From positions 372,001-436,000 of the forward strand of contig NZ_JBHSGI010000002.1 of the NCBI RefSeq assembly GCF_042654245.1: a stretch of DNA of 64,000 bases. Reading direction: 5' to 3'. This document shows, one piece after another, positions 52,697 to 61,846 of this stretch (its first letter is position 1; each line of letters starts with the position of its first letter). Under the pieces are notes generated by a model, which ran no database searches, was not told the origin of the DNA, and worked only from the letters and a program-made list of their open reading frames with translations. This stretch comes from Seohaeicola_A nanhaiensis (GTDB lineage: Bacteria; Pseudomonadota; Alphaproteobacteria; Rhodobacterales; Rhodobacteraceae). The translations under genes were made by a program, and so were the position numbers.

Positions 52697-54355
52697 ATGG
52701 CCGATGCAGATGCGATCATCGTCGGGGCCGGACTGGCCGGACTCGTCGCTGCGGCGGAACTGGGCGACCGCGGCAGGAAGGTCATCCTGCTCGAACAGGA
52801 GAACGAGAACAATCTTGGCGGTCAGGCATTCTGGAGCCTGGGCGGACTGTTCATGGTGGACACGCCCGAACAGCGGCGCATGGGCATCCAGGACAGTCAG
52901 GAACTCGCGACGCTCGACTGGATGGGATCAGCGCAATTCGACCGCCCGGAAGATGCCTGGCCGCGGCAATGGGCGGAGGCCTATCTGAACTTCGCATCAG
53001 GCGAGATGCGCTCCTGGTTGCACGCCATGGGTCTTCGGTGGTTCCCGGTCGTAGGCTGGGCCGAACGCGGTGGCACGTTCGCCACCGGACACGGCAACTC
53101 GGTGCCGCGATTTCACATCACCTGGGGCACGGGACCCGGCGTGCTGCGACCTTTCGAGCAAAGGGTTCGGGCGCATGTCGCAGCCGGACGGATAAAACTG
53201 CTTTTCCGCCATCAGGTCGACAGGATCACGATGAAGAATGGCGCGGCGACGGGGGTCTCGGGAACGCTCCTTGCGCCGAACACGGCTGCGCGCGGCCGCA
53301 GATCGAACCGGGATGCAACCGGAGAATTCGAACTGCATGGCGCGTCTGTGATCGTCACCTCGGGCGGGATCGGTGGCAACTTCGATCTTGTCCGCCAGTC
53401 TTGGCCGGTTGAGCGGCTCGGCCCGCCGCCCGAGCGCATGGTGGCTGGTGTACCTGCGCATGTCGACGGCCGTATGATCGCCATATCGGAAGCTGCCGGA
53501 GGCCACGTTATCAACCGTGACCGCATGTGGCATTATACCGAAGGCGTTGCGAACTGGGATCCGATCTGGCCGAACCACGGCATTCGCATTCTGCCGGGAC
53601 CATCCTCAATGTGGTTCGACGCAACCGGCAAACGATTGCCTCCGCCCTGCCTGCCGGGCTTTGACACTTTGGGCACCCTAAAGGCTATCCTGGCGTCAGG
53701 GTATGATTACAGCTGGTTCGTGCTGACCCAGAAGATCATTAAAAAGGAATTTGCTCTCTCCGGATCCGAGCAGAACCCCGATTTCACGTCGGGGAAATGG
53801 GGCGAGGTCATCCGGTCGCGCGTTTTGTCCGGACGCCGGGCCCCCAGACCCGTCGAAGCATTCAAGGAGAATGGCGAGGATTTTGTCGTCGCCGATACCC
53901 TGGAGGAACTCGTGGCCGGAATGAACAGGGTGGCTGACAGCAACCTGATCGATGTCGCCGAAATGCGCGCCGCAATCACAGCGCGCGATGCACAGGTAGT
54001 CAATCCGTTCTCGAAGGACACGCAGATGATGGCGATCCATGCCGCTCGCAAATACCGGGGCGACCAGCTGATCAGGACCGCCAAACCGCATCGCTTTCTC
54101 GATCCTGCCAACGGTCCGCTGATTGCCGTTCGGCTGAACGTGTTGACGCGCAAAACCCTTGGCGGGCTCCAGACCGATCTGCAAGGCCGCATGGTCAGCG
54201 CGGACGGGGTCGTGGTGCCCGGGCTCTTCGCGGCTGGAGAAGTCGCGGGTTTCGGTGGCGGCGGCTATCATGGCTACAACGCGCTGGAAGGCACATTCCT
54301 GGGCGGGTGCATCTTTTCGGGCCGCAACGCTGGGCGTTCGGACATCGTCGCTTGA
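52697..54355 (+). CDS. FAD-binding dehydrogenase (fumarate reductase/KstD-like flavoprotein)
   Basis: 552 residues. The FAD motif IIVGAGLAGLVAAAELGDRG is at about 7-26, with E51-type acidic end LLEQE. The C-terminus GGGGYHGYNALEGTFLGGC closes the FAD site. This matches proteins annotated as FAD-binding dehydrogenase, related to 3-ketosteroid dehydrogenases and fumarate reductases. The substrate is unknown. GGGGAG lies upstream of the ATG. Confidence 0.88.
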   Translation: MADADAIIVGAGLAGLVAAAELGDRGRKVILLEQENENNLGGQAFWSLGGLFMVDTPEQRRMGIQDSQELATLDWMGSAQFDRPEDAWPRQWAEAYLNFASGEMRSWLHAMGLRWFPVVGWAERGGTFATGHGNSVPRFHITWGTGPGVLRPFEQRVRAHVAAGRIKLLFRHQVDRITMKNGAATGVSGTLLAPNTAARGRRSNRDATGEFELHGASVIVTSGGIGGNFDLVRQSWPVERLGPPPERMVAGVPAHVDGRMIAISEAAGGHVINRDRMWHYTEGVANWDPIWPNHGIRILPGPSSMWFDATGKRLPPPCLPGFDTLGTLKAILASGYDYSWFVLTQKIIKKEFALSGSEQNPDFTSGKWGEVIRSRVLSGRRAPRPVEAFKENGEDFVVADTLEELVAGMNRVADSNLIDVAEMRAAITARDAQVVNPFSKDTQMMAIHAARKYRGDQLIRTAKPHRFLDPANGPLIAVRLNVLTRKTLGGLQTDLQGRMVSADGVVVPGLFAAGEVAGFGGGGYHGYNALEGTFLGGCIFSGRNAGRSDIVA

Positions 54356-54685
54356 TGGCAGTCGGCGAACCGCTAACGGGCGGGTGCCGTAGGAACCCCT
54401 ATCGTGCTGCAGCTGAGGCTGGGCCCTGGGATGCCAGCGCAGTTTTCGACGAATTCCCAGCGATCACAGATGAGCAGCGTGGCGAAATCGCCAGCCTCTC
54501 CCGGCGGTGATTCTCCCTGGACTGGACAAGTTGCATCGGATGCCCCATACCGACCCCAACACGTTATCGGAGAGTTGGCAAATTCTTACAACAACTTGTG
54601 ATTGCGCATCGGTTGACCTAATGACCAAAGCGCAAATGGAATTGAACGATCATTCCTCCGCAATCCGCGAGGAAGGAAACGCAAC
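54356..54685. other. Intergenic region upstream of the histidine kinase gene
   Basis: 330 bases. Its right half is less GC-rich. TTGACC at 54613-54618 is followed 17 bases later by ATGGAA, a poor -10 match. A GAGGAAGG ribosome site ends it. No coding frame or hairpin stands out. Confidence 0.6.
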
Positions 54686-57496
54686 TTGATAGTTCGCGTT
54701 AAACCCTTTCGTTTCCTTCTACTTGCCATCTGCCTGAGCCTGACATTCCTGGCCACTTGGGTCGTGAAGAATATTGCGGAATCCCGCTCGATTGAAGTGT
54801 TCCAAACCTTAACCACCGACAACCTGACGGCACTGAACGAAAGGTTAAAATCCTACGCTCAAAGTCTGAATGCCATGACGGGTTTGTTTGTGGCCTCGGA
54901 TCAGGTCACCAAAGAAGACGTCACGAATTACGTTTCACACATTGATCCTGAAAAGAACTTTCCGGGACTGACCGGCCTGGGACTTGTCGTGCCGGCACGT
55001 CAGAGCACCTTACCTGCGTTTCTGGACAAATTGCGCGCCGAAGGGGTCACGGAACTTGATATTCATCCTGATAGCAATGCGGATGAAAAGATGGTCGTGC
55101 AATATCTCGAACCGGCGGATGACCCTCAGGGGATGCTTGGCCTCGATATCGCATTCGATGACGATTTGCGGCAGGATGCCATCGACGCGCGGGATAGTGG
55201 GCAGACCCGCATAACAAAGACATTGCGTCTGGACGAAAAGGCTGACACGCAGCCAATTTTTCTCATGTTTCATCCGGTCTACAGGGCTTCCATGCCAACC
55301 GACACGGAAGCTCAGCGTCAGCAGGCTTTTTTCGGCTGGGTTTTCGGCCGCATCGTCGGCTCACGCCTCCTGCGCGTCCTGACGCTCTATCAGGATGATC
55401 TCTTCGAAGTCTCTGTCTTCGACGGCTCGGCAATCGATCCCGACCGCCTAATATATGGCACCCAGCGCCCAGACGGAATGCACGACGAACTCTACAGTGT
55501 GACGAAGACCGTAGATATGTTTGGTCGCGACTGGACCATACATTGGGAGAGCACTCCGAAATTCGAAGCCGCCCAGCCGTTTCGCGCGCCGTATGTCATC
55601 CTTATCGTAGGACTGGGCATAACGGGCTTGTTCGATCTGATTATTTTTCTGCTGTCGAGAAATGAAAGGAAATTCCTGACTCAGGTGCGGGAAAAGTCTA
55701 GCGCCCTCAAAACGAGCGAGGATGAATACAGGTCTGTCTTCGAGAAGGCCCATGTCGGAATTTTGACGCTGGATGCAGGTGGCGTCGTAATGCGCGCCAA
55801 CGAAACGGCAGTCACCACACTGGGGCGCGATGAGGACCTGATTGTGGGCCAGGTCATCGACAGCATCCTTCCCGAACTCGATATCGCACTCAACGAAGGC
55901 AAATGCTTCAACGCGCCGGGCCCCTCAGGTGTGGAAAGAGTCCTGGACTATCGTCAAACCCAGTGGCGGACCGCCGAAGGCAAACTGCGTCGTACCATAC
56001 TTTTATTGGATGTGACGGAACAGGAAAACCATCTGACAAAGATCCGGGAAACGGAAAAGCGTTGGAATCTTGCTTTGAAAGGTGCCCAGATCGGCGTTTT
56101 CGATATCGATCTGACCACCGGCAAGTCCGTGGTCTCGGACAACTGGCGCCGCCTTATGGGCGTGGAACTGGAAGACGAAGAATTCGATCCACAAACCGTT
56201 TTCATGAGCCGGGTGCATCCGGACGACCGAGAAATGCTCAGGGCTTCGGACGCGGCGTGCATAAGGGGCGAGACGGTACGGTCGTCTGCCCGCTATCGGG
56301 TCCGTTTCAACGATAATGAGTGGCGCTGGATGCAGTCCGACGCGACTGTAGTCGATTGGGACAGCGACGGCCGGGCGTTGCGCTATGTCGGCGCCCAGAC
56401 GGATGTCACTGACCAGATGATCGCCCAGAACGCACTGGCGCTGAGTGAAGAGCGTTTCCGGCTGGTGTTCTTCCACGCCCCGGTCGGCAAGGCGATAGCG
56501 GTGGGACGGCATCGCTTCACGGCAGTAAACGAAGCGATGTGCAACTTCCTCGGCTACACGGAAGAAGAACTGCTGACCTCCGTTCGGCTTCGCGATGTAC
56601 TGGATCGCAAGGATCTGGCGGACATATTTGCTGAAATCGACGCACGGCGAGATGCGGGCGAAAGCGCGATGCAGGCTGAGAAGCAGTTCATTCTGCGGGA
56701 TGGCACCAAGAGCTGGGGCCTGATCAGCATCTCATGGACCGTGGATGAAAACCTGGGAGACCTGCTGTTCATCGTACAGATCAACGACATTTCCGAAGTC
56801 AAGGAAATGGAGCGCACCAAGAGCGAATTCGTCTCGACGATCAGCCACGAACTGCGCACACCGCTCACGTCGATCCGGGGCGCACTCGAACTGATGTCGT
56901 CGACGGAACTGGCCGATCTGCCGGACAAGCGCAAGCGGCTGCTCGACATCGCGCGGCAGAATTCCGACCGCCTGCTTCAACTGGTAAATGACGTGCTGGA
57001 CCTGGAGCGTATCGAGTCCCGTCAGTTCGAATTCCAATATAGCGACGAGAGCATCGCCGAGTTGTTGGAGGAGGGCTGCGAAATCAATATGCCGATGGCG
57101 CAGAAGCTGCGTCAGACGCTGGTCATTGAGCAGGCCGATCCCGACACCTTTGTGAATGTCGATCGCAACCGGTTCGGGCAGGTTCTTTCAAATCTGATTT
57201 CGAACGCCTGCAAGTTCTCCGAACCAGACAATGTCGTTCGGCTCTCTGCTGTCGAGGAAGGCGCTTTCGTCAAGGTTTCCGTCACCAACCGCGGCGCCGG
57301 CATACCCGACTCGTTCCGTCAGCGGGTATTCCAGCCGTTCTCGCAAGCCGATGGCACCGATACCCGCAAGGTCGGAGGCACGGGCCTTGGGCTCAACATC
57401 GCGAAGCAGATCGTGGAGCGGATGGGCGGTCAGATCGGCTTTGCCTCGGTCGTCAACCAAGAGACCACATTCTGGTTCACCTGCCCTCGCGCCTAG
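54686..57496 (+). CDS. CHASE-PAS sensor histidine kinase
   Basis: 936 residues. Membrane segment 1 (about 9-27), an extracytoplasmic CHASE domain (about 45-285), membrane segment 2 (about 302-322), three PAS regions (about 345-455, 460-585, 590-705), then HisKA with the phospho-acceptor His at about 720 (TISHELRTPLTS), N-box NLISNACKFSEP (about 834) and G-box GGTGLGLNIAKQI (about 896). No receiver domain, and no response regulator gene adjacent. The start is TTG 54686 behind GAGGAAGG; there is no nearby ATG. Confidence 0.93.
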   Translation: MIVRVKPFRFLLLAICLSLTFLATWVVKNIAESRSIEVFQTLTTDNLTALNERLKSYAQSLNAMTGLFVASDQVTKEDVTNYVSHIDPEKNFPGLTGLGLVVPARQSTLPAFLDKLRAEGVTELDIHPDSNADEKMVVQYLEPADDPQGMLGLDIAFDDDLRQDAIDARDSGQTRITKTLRLDEKADTQPIFLMFHPVYRASMPTDTEAQRQQAFFGWVFGRIVGSRLLRVLTLYQDDLFEVSVFDGSAIDPDRLIYGTQRPDGMHDELYSVTKTVDMFGRDWTIHWESTPKFEAAQPFRAPYVILIVGLGITGLFDLIIFLLSRNERKFLTQVREKSSALKTSEDEYRSVFEKAHVGILTLDAGGVVMRANETAVTTLGRDEDLIVGQVIDSILPELDIALNEGKCFNAPGPSGVERVLDYRQTQWRTAEGKLRRTILLLDVTEQENHLTKIRETEKRWNLALKGAQIGVFDIDLTTGKSVVSDNWRRLMGVELEDEEFDPQTVFMSRVHPDDREMLRASDAACIRGETVRSSARYRVRFNDNEWRWMQSDATVVDWDSDGRALRYVGAQTDVTDQMIAQNALALSEERFRLVFFHAPVGKAIAVGRHRFTAVNEAMCNFLGYTEEELLTSVRLRDVLDRKDLADIFAEIDARRDAGESAMQAEKQFILRDGTKSWGLISISWTVDENLGDLLFIVQINDISEVKEMERTKSEFVSTISHELRTPLTSIRGALELMSSTELADLPDKRKRLLDIARQNSDRLLQLVNDVLDLERIESRQFEFQYSDESIAELLEEGCEINMPMAQKLRQTLVIEQADPDTFVNVDRNRFGQVLSNLISNACKFSEPDNVVRLSAVEEGAFVKVSVTNRGAGIPDSFRQRVFQPFSQADGTDTRKVGGTGLGLNIAKQIVERMGGQIGFASVVNQETTFWFTCPRA

Positions 57497-57666
57497 GATC
57501 AAGTTGGCAATCCGAATGCGCATCGGCAATTAGACCAAGATCAGTCGCAGACCCTCGGCACCAGCGCCTTTATCCCGAAGGCACTAGGCCAGCGAGGTCT
57601 TGGACCGACCGGACAGGTCAGGAGCGTGATGGGCCGACAGGATGGGCCGGCCCTAGATTCCTGTTT

Positions 57667-58233
57667 CTACGACTTGGCCCGCTCGACATAGGTGTTGTCA
57701 GCGGTGTTGATGACGATCTTGGTGCCGACGTCGATATGCGGCGGCACCATCACGCGCACGCCGATCGTAGTCATCGCCGGCTTGTAACTGGATGAAGCCG
57801 TCTGCCCTTTGACCACGGGCTCGGTCTCGGAGATTTCGACCACCATCTTCTGCGGCAATTCGAGGGCAATGGGGGCACCCTCGAACGTCTGGAGAAAGAC
57901 CTTCATGCCAGGTTCGAGATAGGCCGCCGCGTCGCCCACCACGTCGGGCGTGGCCGCGACCTGGTCGAAGGTCTCGGGATTCATGAAGTGATAGCCTTCG
58001 CCATCGTCATACAGGAAATCCCATTCGCGTTCGTCCACCGTGGCCTTTTCGACCTGCTCCGTGGTTTTCCAGCGTTCCGTGGTCTTCACACCGTCGGAAA
58101 TGCGACGCATATCGACCGAGGTCGTGGGCGTGCCTTTGCCGGGATGGAAGTTCTCGGCCTTCAGAACGACGTAGAGCTTGCCGTCCATCTCGACGACATT
58201 CCCTTTGCGAAGGGAGGAAGCAATGACTTTCAC
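57667..58233 (-). CDS. efp: Elongation factor P
   Basis: 188 residues. Relieves ribosome stalling at polyproline. The loop HPGKGT carries Lys33, the residue that is beta-lysylated by EpmA in this type. Start GTG 58233 (VKVIASSLRKGN) is preceded by AAGGA; a long open frame upstream is spurious and overlaps epmA. It is divergent from epmA, about 100 bases apart. Downstream (57497-57666) no clear terminator is seen apart from a short GGGCCGGCCC palindrome near 57645. Confidence 0.96.
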   Translation of the reverse strand: MKVIASSLRKGNVVEMDGKLYVVLKAENFHPGKGTPTTSVDMRRISDGVKTTERWKTTEQVEKATVDEREWDFLYDDGEGYHFMNPETFDQVAATPDVVGDAAAYLEPGMKVFLQTFEGAPIALELPQKMVVEISETEPVVKGQTASSSYKPAMTTIGVRVMVPPHIDVGTKIVINTADNTYVERAKS

Positions 58234-58332
58234 GGCGTATTCCTTGTGGTTGATCGCGCGGCGGCCTATGCGCCTTCTCGGACCCGGCCCTAGCCGAAGT
58301 CTGCACAAGAATCCAGAGACGAGGTGAAAGTG

Positions 58333-59367
58333 ATGACTCCGACGCGCTGGTGGAGCCCGGGCCGACACGCCGACCGCCGCCCGATCCTGCTCGCCCGCAA
58401 CCGCGCGCAGGCGGCAATTCGCGCGTATCTGAGCGATCAAGATTTCACCGAGGTCGATCCGGCGGCTCTTGCGATGAGCCCCGGGAACGAAGCACATCTT
58501 CACGCCTTTTCCACTCAGGCCATTGGCAACGATGGGGTGCCGCACAGGATGTACCTGCACACTTCGCCCGAGTTCGCCATGAAGAAGCTGTTGGCCGCGG
58601 GCGAAACACGCATCGCGGCCTTTGCCCACGTCTGGCGCAACCGCGAGCGCGGGTCGCGCCACAGCCCAGAATTTACGATGCTCGAATGGTATCGGGCAAA
58701 TGAGGAATATACCGTTCTGATGGACGACGTGGCGGCAATGATCCAACTGGCCTGCCAGGCCGCCGGAACAAATGTGCTGCGCTTCGGCGAAGTGGCCTGC
58801 GATCCTTTCAAGCCATTCGAACGACTTTCGGTTGCCGAGGCCTTTGCCCGTCACGCTCGGATTGATTTGCTCGCCACCGCTGGCAAGGCGACCGCCGATC
58901 GCGACGCTCTTGCCACCCAAGCCAGCGCCGCCGGCGTGCGGACCGCAGCGGACGACAGCTGGTCGGACATCTTCTCGCGCATCCTGGCGGAACGGGTGGA
59001 GCCACATCTGGGATACGGGCGGCTGACCATTCTGGACCGCTATCCCGCCGTCGAGGCGGCCCTGGCCCGTGCCTGCACCGACGACCCGCGCGAGGCCGAG
59101 CGGTTTGAGGTCTATGGCTGCGGAGTCGAACTGGCCAACGGTTTCGGCGAATTGACGGACCCAGTGGAACAGCGCCGCCGGTTCGAGGCCGAGATGGATG
59201 AAAAAGCCCGTATCTACGGCGAACGCTATCCGATCGACGAGGATTTCCTCGCGGCGCTGGAGCTGATGCCCCCGGCCTCAGGCATTGCGCTGGGCTTCGA
59301 CCGATTGATCATGCTGGCCACAGCCGCGCCGCACATCGACGATGTGCGCTGGACGCCCGCACCCTGA
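58333..59367 (+). CDS. epmA: EF-P beta-lysine ligase EpmA (GenX/PoxA)
   Basis: 344 residues, a class II aminoacyl-tRNA synthetase core without an anticodon-binding domain. Motif 2 is FAHVWRNRERGSRHSPEFTMLEWY; motif 3 is SGIALGFDRLIM near the C-terminus. It attaches beta-lysine to EF-P, whose gene is divergent next door. Start ATG 58333 (MTPTRWW) has GAGG eight bases upstream. EpmB, the lysine 2,3-aminomutase that makes the substrate, is not adjacent. Confidence 0.94.
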   Translation: MTPTRWWSPGRHADRRPILLARNRAQAAIRAYLSDQDFTEVDPAALAMSPGNEAHLHAFSTQAIGNDGVPHRMYLHTSPEFAMKKLLAAGETRIAAFAHVWRNRERGSRHSPEFTMLEWYRANEEYTVLMDDVAAMIQLACQAAGTNVLRFGEVACDPFKPFERLSVAEAFARHARIDLLATAGKATADRDALATQASAAGVRTAADDSWSDIFSRILAERVEPHLGYGRLTILDRYPAVEAALARACTDDPREAERFEVYGCGVELANGFGELTDPVEQRRRFEAEMDEKARIYGERYPIDEDFLAALELMPPASGIALGFDRLIMLATAAPHIDDVRWTPAP

Positions 59368-59373
59368 CCTTGG

Positions 59374-60150
59374 TCAGCTGAGCGCTTCCAGATCGCCACA
59401 GATGCTGATGGCCTGCCCCGAAATCGTGCTGGCATGGCGCGATGCGAGATAGACCGCCATGTCGGCCAGTTCGCTGGTTGGCACGAGCTTCTTGATCGAG
59501 GCATGGGCCATGGACTCGGCCTGCTGCTGTTCGGCCGAAATCCCCCTGGCCGCTGCCTTGCTGGCAAAGACACTCTGGATTCGCTCGCCATCGACGAGGC
59601 CTGGCAGCAGGGCATTCACGCGAATCCCATGGCCGCCCAGTTCCTTGGCCAGAGACTTGGTAAAACCGACCACCGCCCATTTCGAGGCTGCGTAGGGCGT
59701 ACGCAAAGCAAACCCGAGCCGGCCTGCCGCGGAGGAGAGGTTCAGGATGCTGCCATTTTCACTTTTGCGCAGATGCTCGACGGCCAGGCGGGTCAGGTTG
59801 AACTGGCCGGTGATGTTGACCGCCAGCGTCCGGTCCCATTCCGCCGGATCGATGGCCTCCACGGGACCGGTGGGTCCGGCAATGCCCGCATTGTTGATCA
59901 GGCAGTCGATACCACCCAGACTGGCCACACAGGCTGCTATCCAGCCGGTGGCAGAGCCGCGGTCGGCCACGTCGCAGGGCGCGGAGCCCAGCGCCGGGTC
60001 GCTTGTGGCCAGTTTCCCCAAGGCGGACGGATTTGCGTCACCGATGAAGACCGACGCCCCTTCCTGCGCGAACCGGCGGGCCATCTCCAGCCCGATGCCT
60101 GATCCGGCTCCCGAGATCGCCACACGCAGTCCCTCCAGTCCCATGTCCAT
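59374..60150 (-). CDS. SDR-family oxidoreductase
   Basis: 258 residues with a full classical set: SGAGSGIG (Rossmann), NNAGIAG, catalytic Ser in LNLSSAAGR and YAASK (about 157-161). It ends GQAISICGDLEAL. Likely NAD(H)-dependent; substrate unknown. It converges on epmA with six bases between stops and is divergent from the BKACE gene. The contrast with the SDR at 49073 is useful because this one keeps every catalytic residue. Confidence 0.92.
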   Translation of the reverse strand: MDMGLEGLRVAISGAGSGIGLEMARRFAQEGASVFIGDANPSALGKLATSDPALGSAPCDVADRGSATGWIAACVASLGGIDCLINNAGIAGPTGPVEAIDPAEWDRTLAVNITGQFNLTRLAVEHLRKSENGSILNLSSAAGRLGFALRTPYAASKWAVVGFTKSLAKELGGHGIRVNALLPGLVDGERIQSVFASKAAARGISAEQQQAESMAHASIKKLVPTSELADMAVYLASRHASTISGQAISICGDLEALS

Positions 60151-60315
60151 GTCGTCCTCCCGAACTCTTCTTCCGTCCGCATATCACGATCCGGCCGGTG
60201 TGGACCATCTCCGCGATCGGTTCCCCTCCTTCGGGATGACCCTTCCCAGCGGCGCGACAGTCCGCCAAGGTGGCTGCGCCGGTTTAACGAGCCGGCGGGT
60301 ATGGGAGAGAACATC

Positions 60316-61245
60316 ATGGCCGCGAGAAAAGTCATCGTCACCTGCGCCGTCACCGGGGCGATTCACACCCCGTCCATGTCGCCGCATATTCCGATCACCG
60401 CGCAGGAGATCGCGGATGCGGCCATAGGGGCGGCCGAGGCGGGGGCGGCCATCGTGCACCTGCACGCGCGCGATCCGAAGGACGGGCGGCCGGATCAGTC
60501 GCCCGAGCTGTTCGAACCCTTCCTGCGCACGATCAAACAGCGGTCGGACTGCGTGGTGAACATTACCACCGGCGGCGCGCCGACGATGACGGTGGAGGAA
60601 CGTATCCGGCCCGTGGTGACGTTCCAGCCCGAGGTCGCCTCGCTGAACATGGGGAGCATGAACTTCGGGCTCTACCCGATGCTCGGGCGTTTCAAGGATT
60701 TCAAGCACGAGTGGGAGCGTCCCTATCTGGCCGAGTCCGATGACCGCATCTTCAAGAACACCTTCAAGGATATCGCAGGTATCCTGACCCGCTGTGCCGA
60801 GCAGGGCACGCGGTTCGAGATCGAGTGCTACGATATCGGCCATCTCTATACGCTGGCGCATTTCGTGGACCGCGGGCTGGTGAAGCCACCGTTCTTCGTG
60901 CAGTCGGTCTTCGGCATCCTGGGCGGGATCGGCGGGCATCCGGAGGATGTGATGCACATGAAACGGACGGCGGACCGGCTGTTCGGCGAGGACTATCGCT
61001 GGTCGGTCCTGGGGGCCGGGAAGAACCAGATGGCGATTGCGGCGAGTGCGGCGGCGATGGGGGGAAACGTGCGGGTCGGGCTGGAGGATTCGCTCTGGAT
61101 CGGGCCGGGCCGGCTGGCCGAGTCAAATGCCCAGCAGGTGACGAAGGTGCGCACCATCATCGAGCAGCTGGGGCTGGAGATCGCGACTCCGGCCGAGGCG
61201 CGGGAGATACTGGACCTGAAGGGCGCGGACCGCACGAACTTCTGA
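60316..61245 (+). CDS. BKACE-family beta-keto acid cleavage enzyme
   Basis: 309 residues. The zinc-site motif VHLHARDPKDG (about 43-53) and the segments NITTGGAPTMTVEERI, FEIECYDIGHL and GLEDSLW are those of the BKACE (DUF849, 3-keto-5-aminohexanoate cleavage) family. It condenses or cleaves a beta-keto acid with acetyl-CoA. Substrate varies among subgroups and is not fixed here; BKACE members act on carnitine, lysine and related breakdown products. Start ATG 60316 is preceded by GGGAGAG. Confidence 0.9.
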   Translation: MAARKVIVTCAVTGAIHTPSMSPHIPITAQEIADAAIGAAEAGAAIVHLHARDPKDGRPDQSPELFEPFLRTIKQRSDCVVNITTGGAPTMTVEERIRPVVTFQPEVASLNMGSMNFGLYPMLGRFKDFKHEWERPYLAESDDRIFKNTFKDIAGILTRCAEQGTRFEIECYDIGHLYTLAHFVDRGLVKPPFFVQSVFGILGGIGGHPEDVMHMKRTADRLFGEDYRWSVLGAGKNQMAIAASAAAMGGNVRVGLEDSLWIGPGRLAESNAQQVTKVRTIIEQLGLEIATPAEAREILDLKGADRTNF

Positions 61246-61311
61246 GAGGGGCGGCCGGCCAGGGAGACCCCGGGAGGGGAGATTTGGCCCGGTTCTGGCC
61301 GGGCCAAACAG

Positions 61312-61385
61312 GTGTCCTAGCTAGGACGGGGGGTCAAGATTTTGATTTTAATGTATTTTTCGAGAGTGACGTTCTGGGACGGGTT
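61312..61385 (+). repeat. Dispersed 75-base intergenic repeat, copy B
   Basis: Begins GTGTCCTAGCTAGGACGGGG, which contains the perfect 14-base palindrome GTCCTAGCTAGGAC. It goes on to GGTCAA, an AT-rich middle with TGATTTT, then AGTGACGTT and GGACGGGTT. The first block matches copy A at 25 of 26 positions; the later blocks match at constant spacing except for one base. GGACGGG occurs twice within the element, at both ends of the AT-rich part. It lies 66 bases after the BKACE stop codon. Confidence 0.85.
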
Positions 61386-61717
61386 TTTCGGGATGGTCCG
61401 GCAGGGGGGAAGCGGCGGCGGGGGCGGAGGATATTCAGGTCAGCGTGATACGTTGTTGCGCCTTTTTGCGAAAGATTTTTCGATACTCACAAAATCGGCT
61501 TTCTCCATGATTTGATCGGGGTAGCAAAACAGGCCAGTACCCGGCAGCGTGTGGGCTCGACTTGAGAGGTCCCAGGCAACTCATCGTGCCGGGTATTCCG
61601 GCGGATATTAGGCGGTGACGTTGGCGAGGCGACGTAGGCGCTACCGGCTGGTCGGCCCCTGCCCGGCGGTGGCTTCGCCATTTTGACTCGAGGCACGGCG
61701 GGAGGTCGGGGAGGAGC

Positions 61718-61835
61718 GGTGCGTGCGGAGCACGCACCCTACCGAAAGGGTGTGGTGGGCAGATTGCCCACCCTACGAGGGGTGAACCCAGCCCTGCAGC
61801 CCCCTCCCCCTGCCCCCTCCCCCGAGGGGAGGGGG
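61718..61835. repeat. Cluster of GC-rich hairpins (REP-like)
   Basis: Four inverted repeats in a row: GGTGCGTGC/GCACGCACC (61718-61738), CACCCT/AGGGTG (61735-61752), GGTGGGCA/TGCCCACC (61754-61772) and CCCCCTCCCC/GGGGAGGGGG (61813-61835). All have loops of 3 to 6 bases. The last sits 12 bases beyond the ATP-grasp stop codon and could help end its transcript or protect its 3' end. It resembles the hairpin at 13345-13368. Confidence 0.7.
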
Positions 61836-61846
61836 ATGGAAGGCGG

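Larger units (their letters stand above)
61246..61846. other. Long convergent intergenic region with repeat and hairpins
   Basis: 601 bases between the BKACE stop and the ATP-grasp stop. It contains copy B of the 75-base repeat (61312-61385) and a run of GC-rich hairpins (61718-61835). The middle (about 61430-61690) has short open frames with no recognisable coding character and no neighbour to support them. Confidence 0.75.

Noticed and set aside
57667..59007. A 446-codon frame that would make EF-P a fusion protein
   Set aside because: EF-P has a clear GTG start with a ribosome site at 58233. The upstream part is antisense to epmA and has no family resemblance.
61430..61740. Short minus-strand frames in the spacer (about 70-100 codons) as small genes
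   Set aside because: Arg/Pro/Ser-rich, no ribosome site, no neighbour on the same transcript, and they overlap hairpins.
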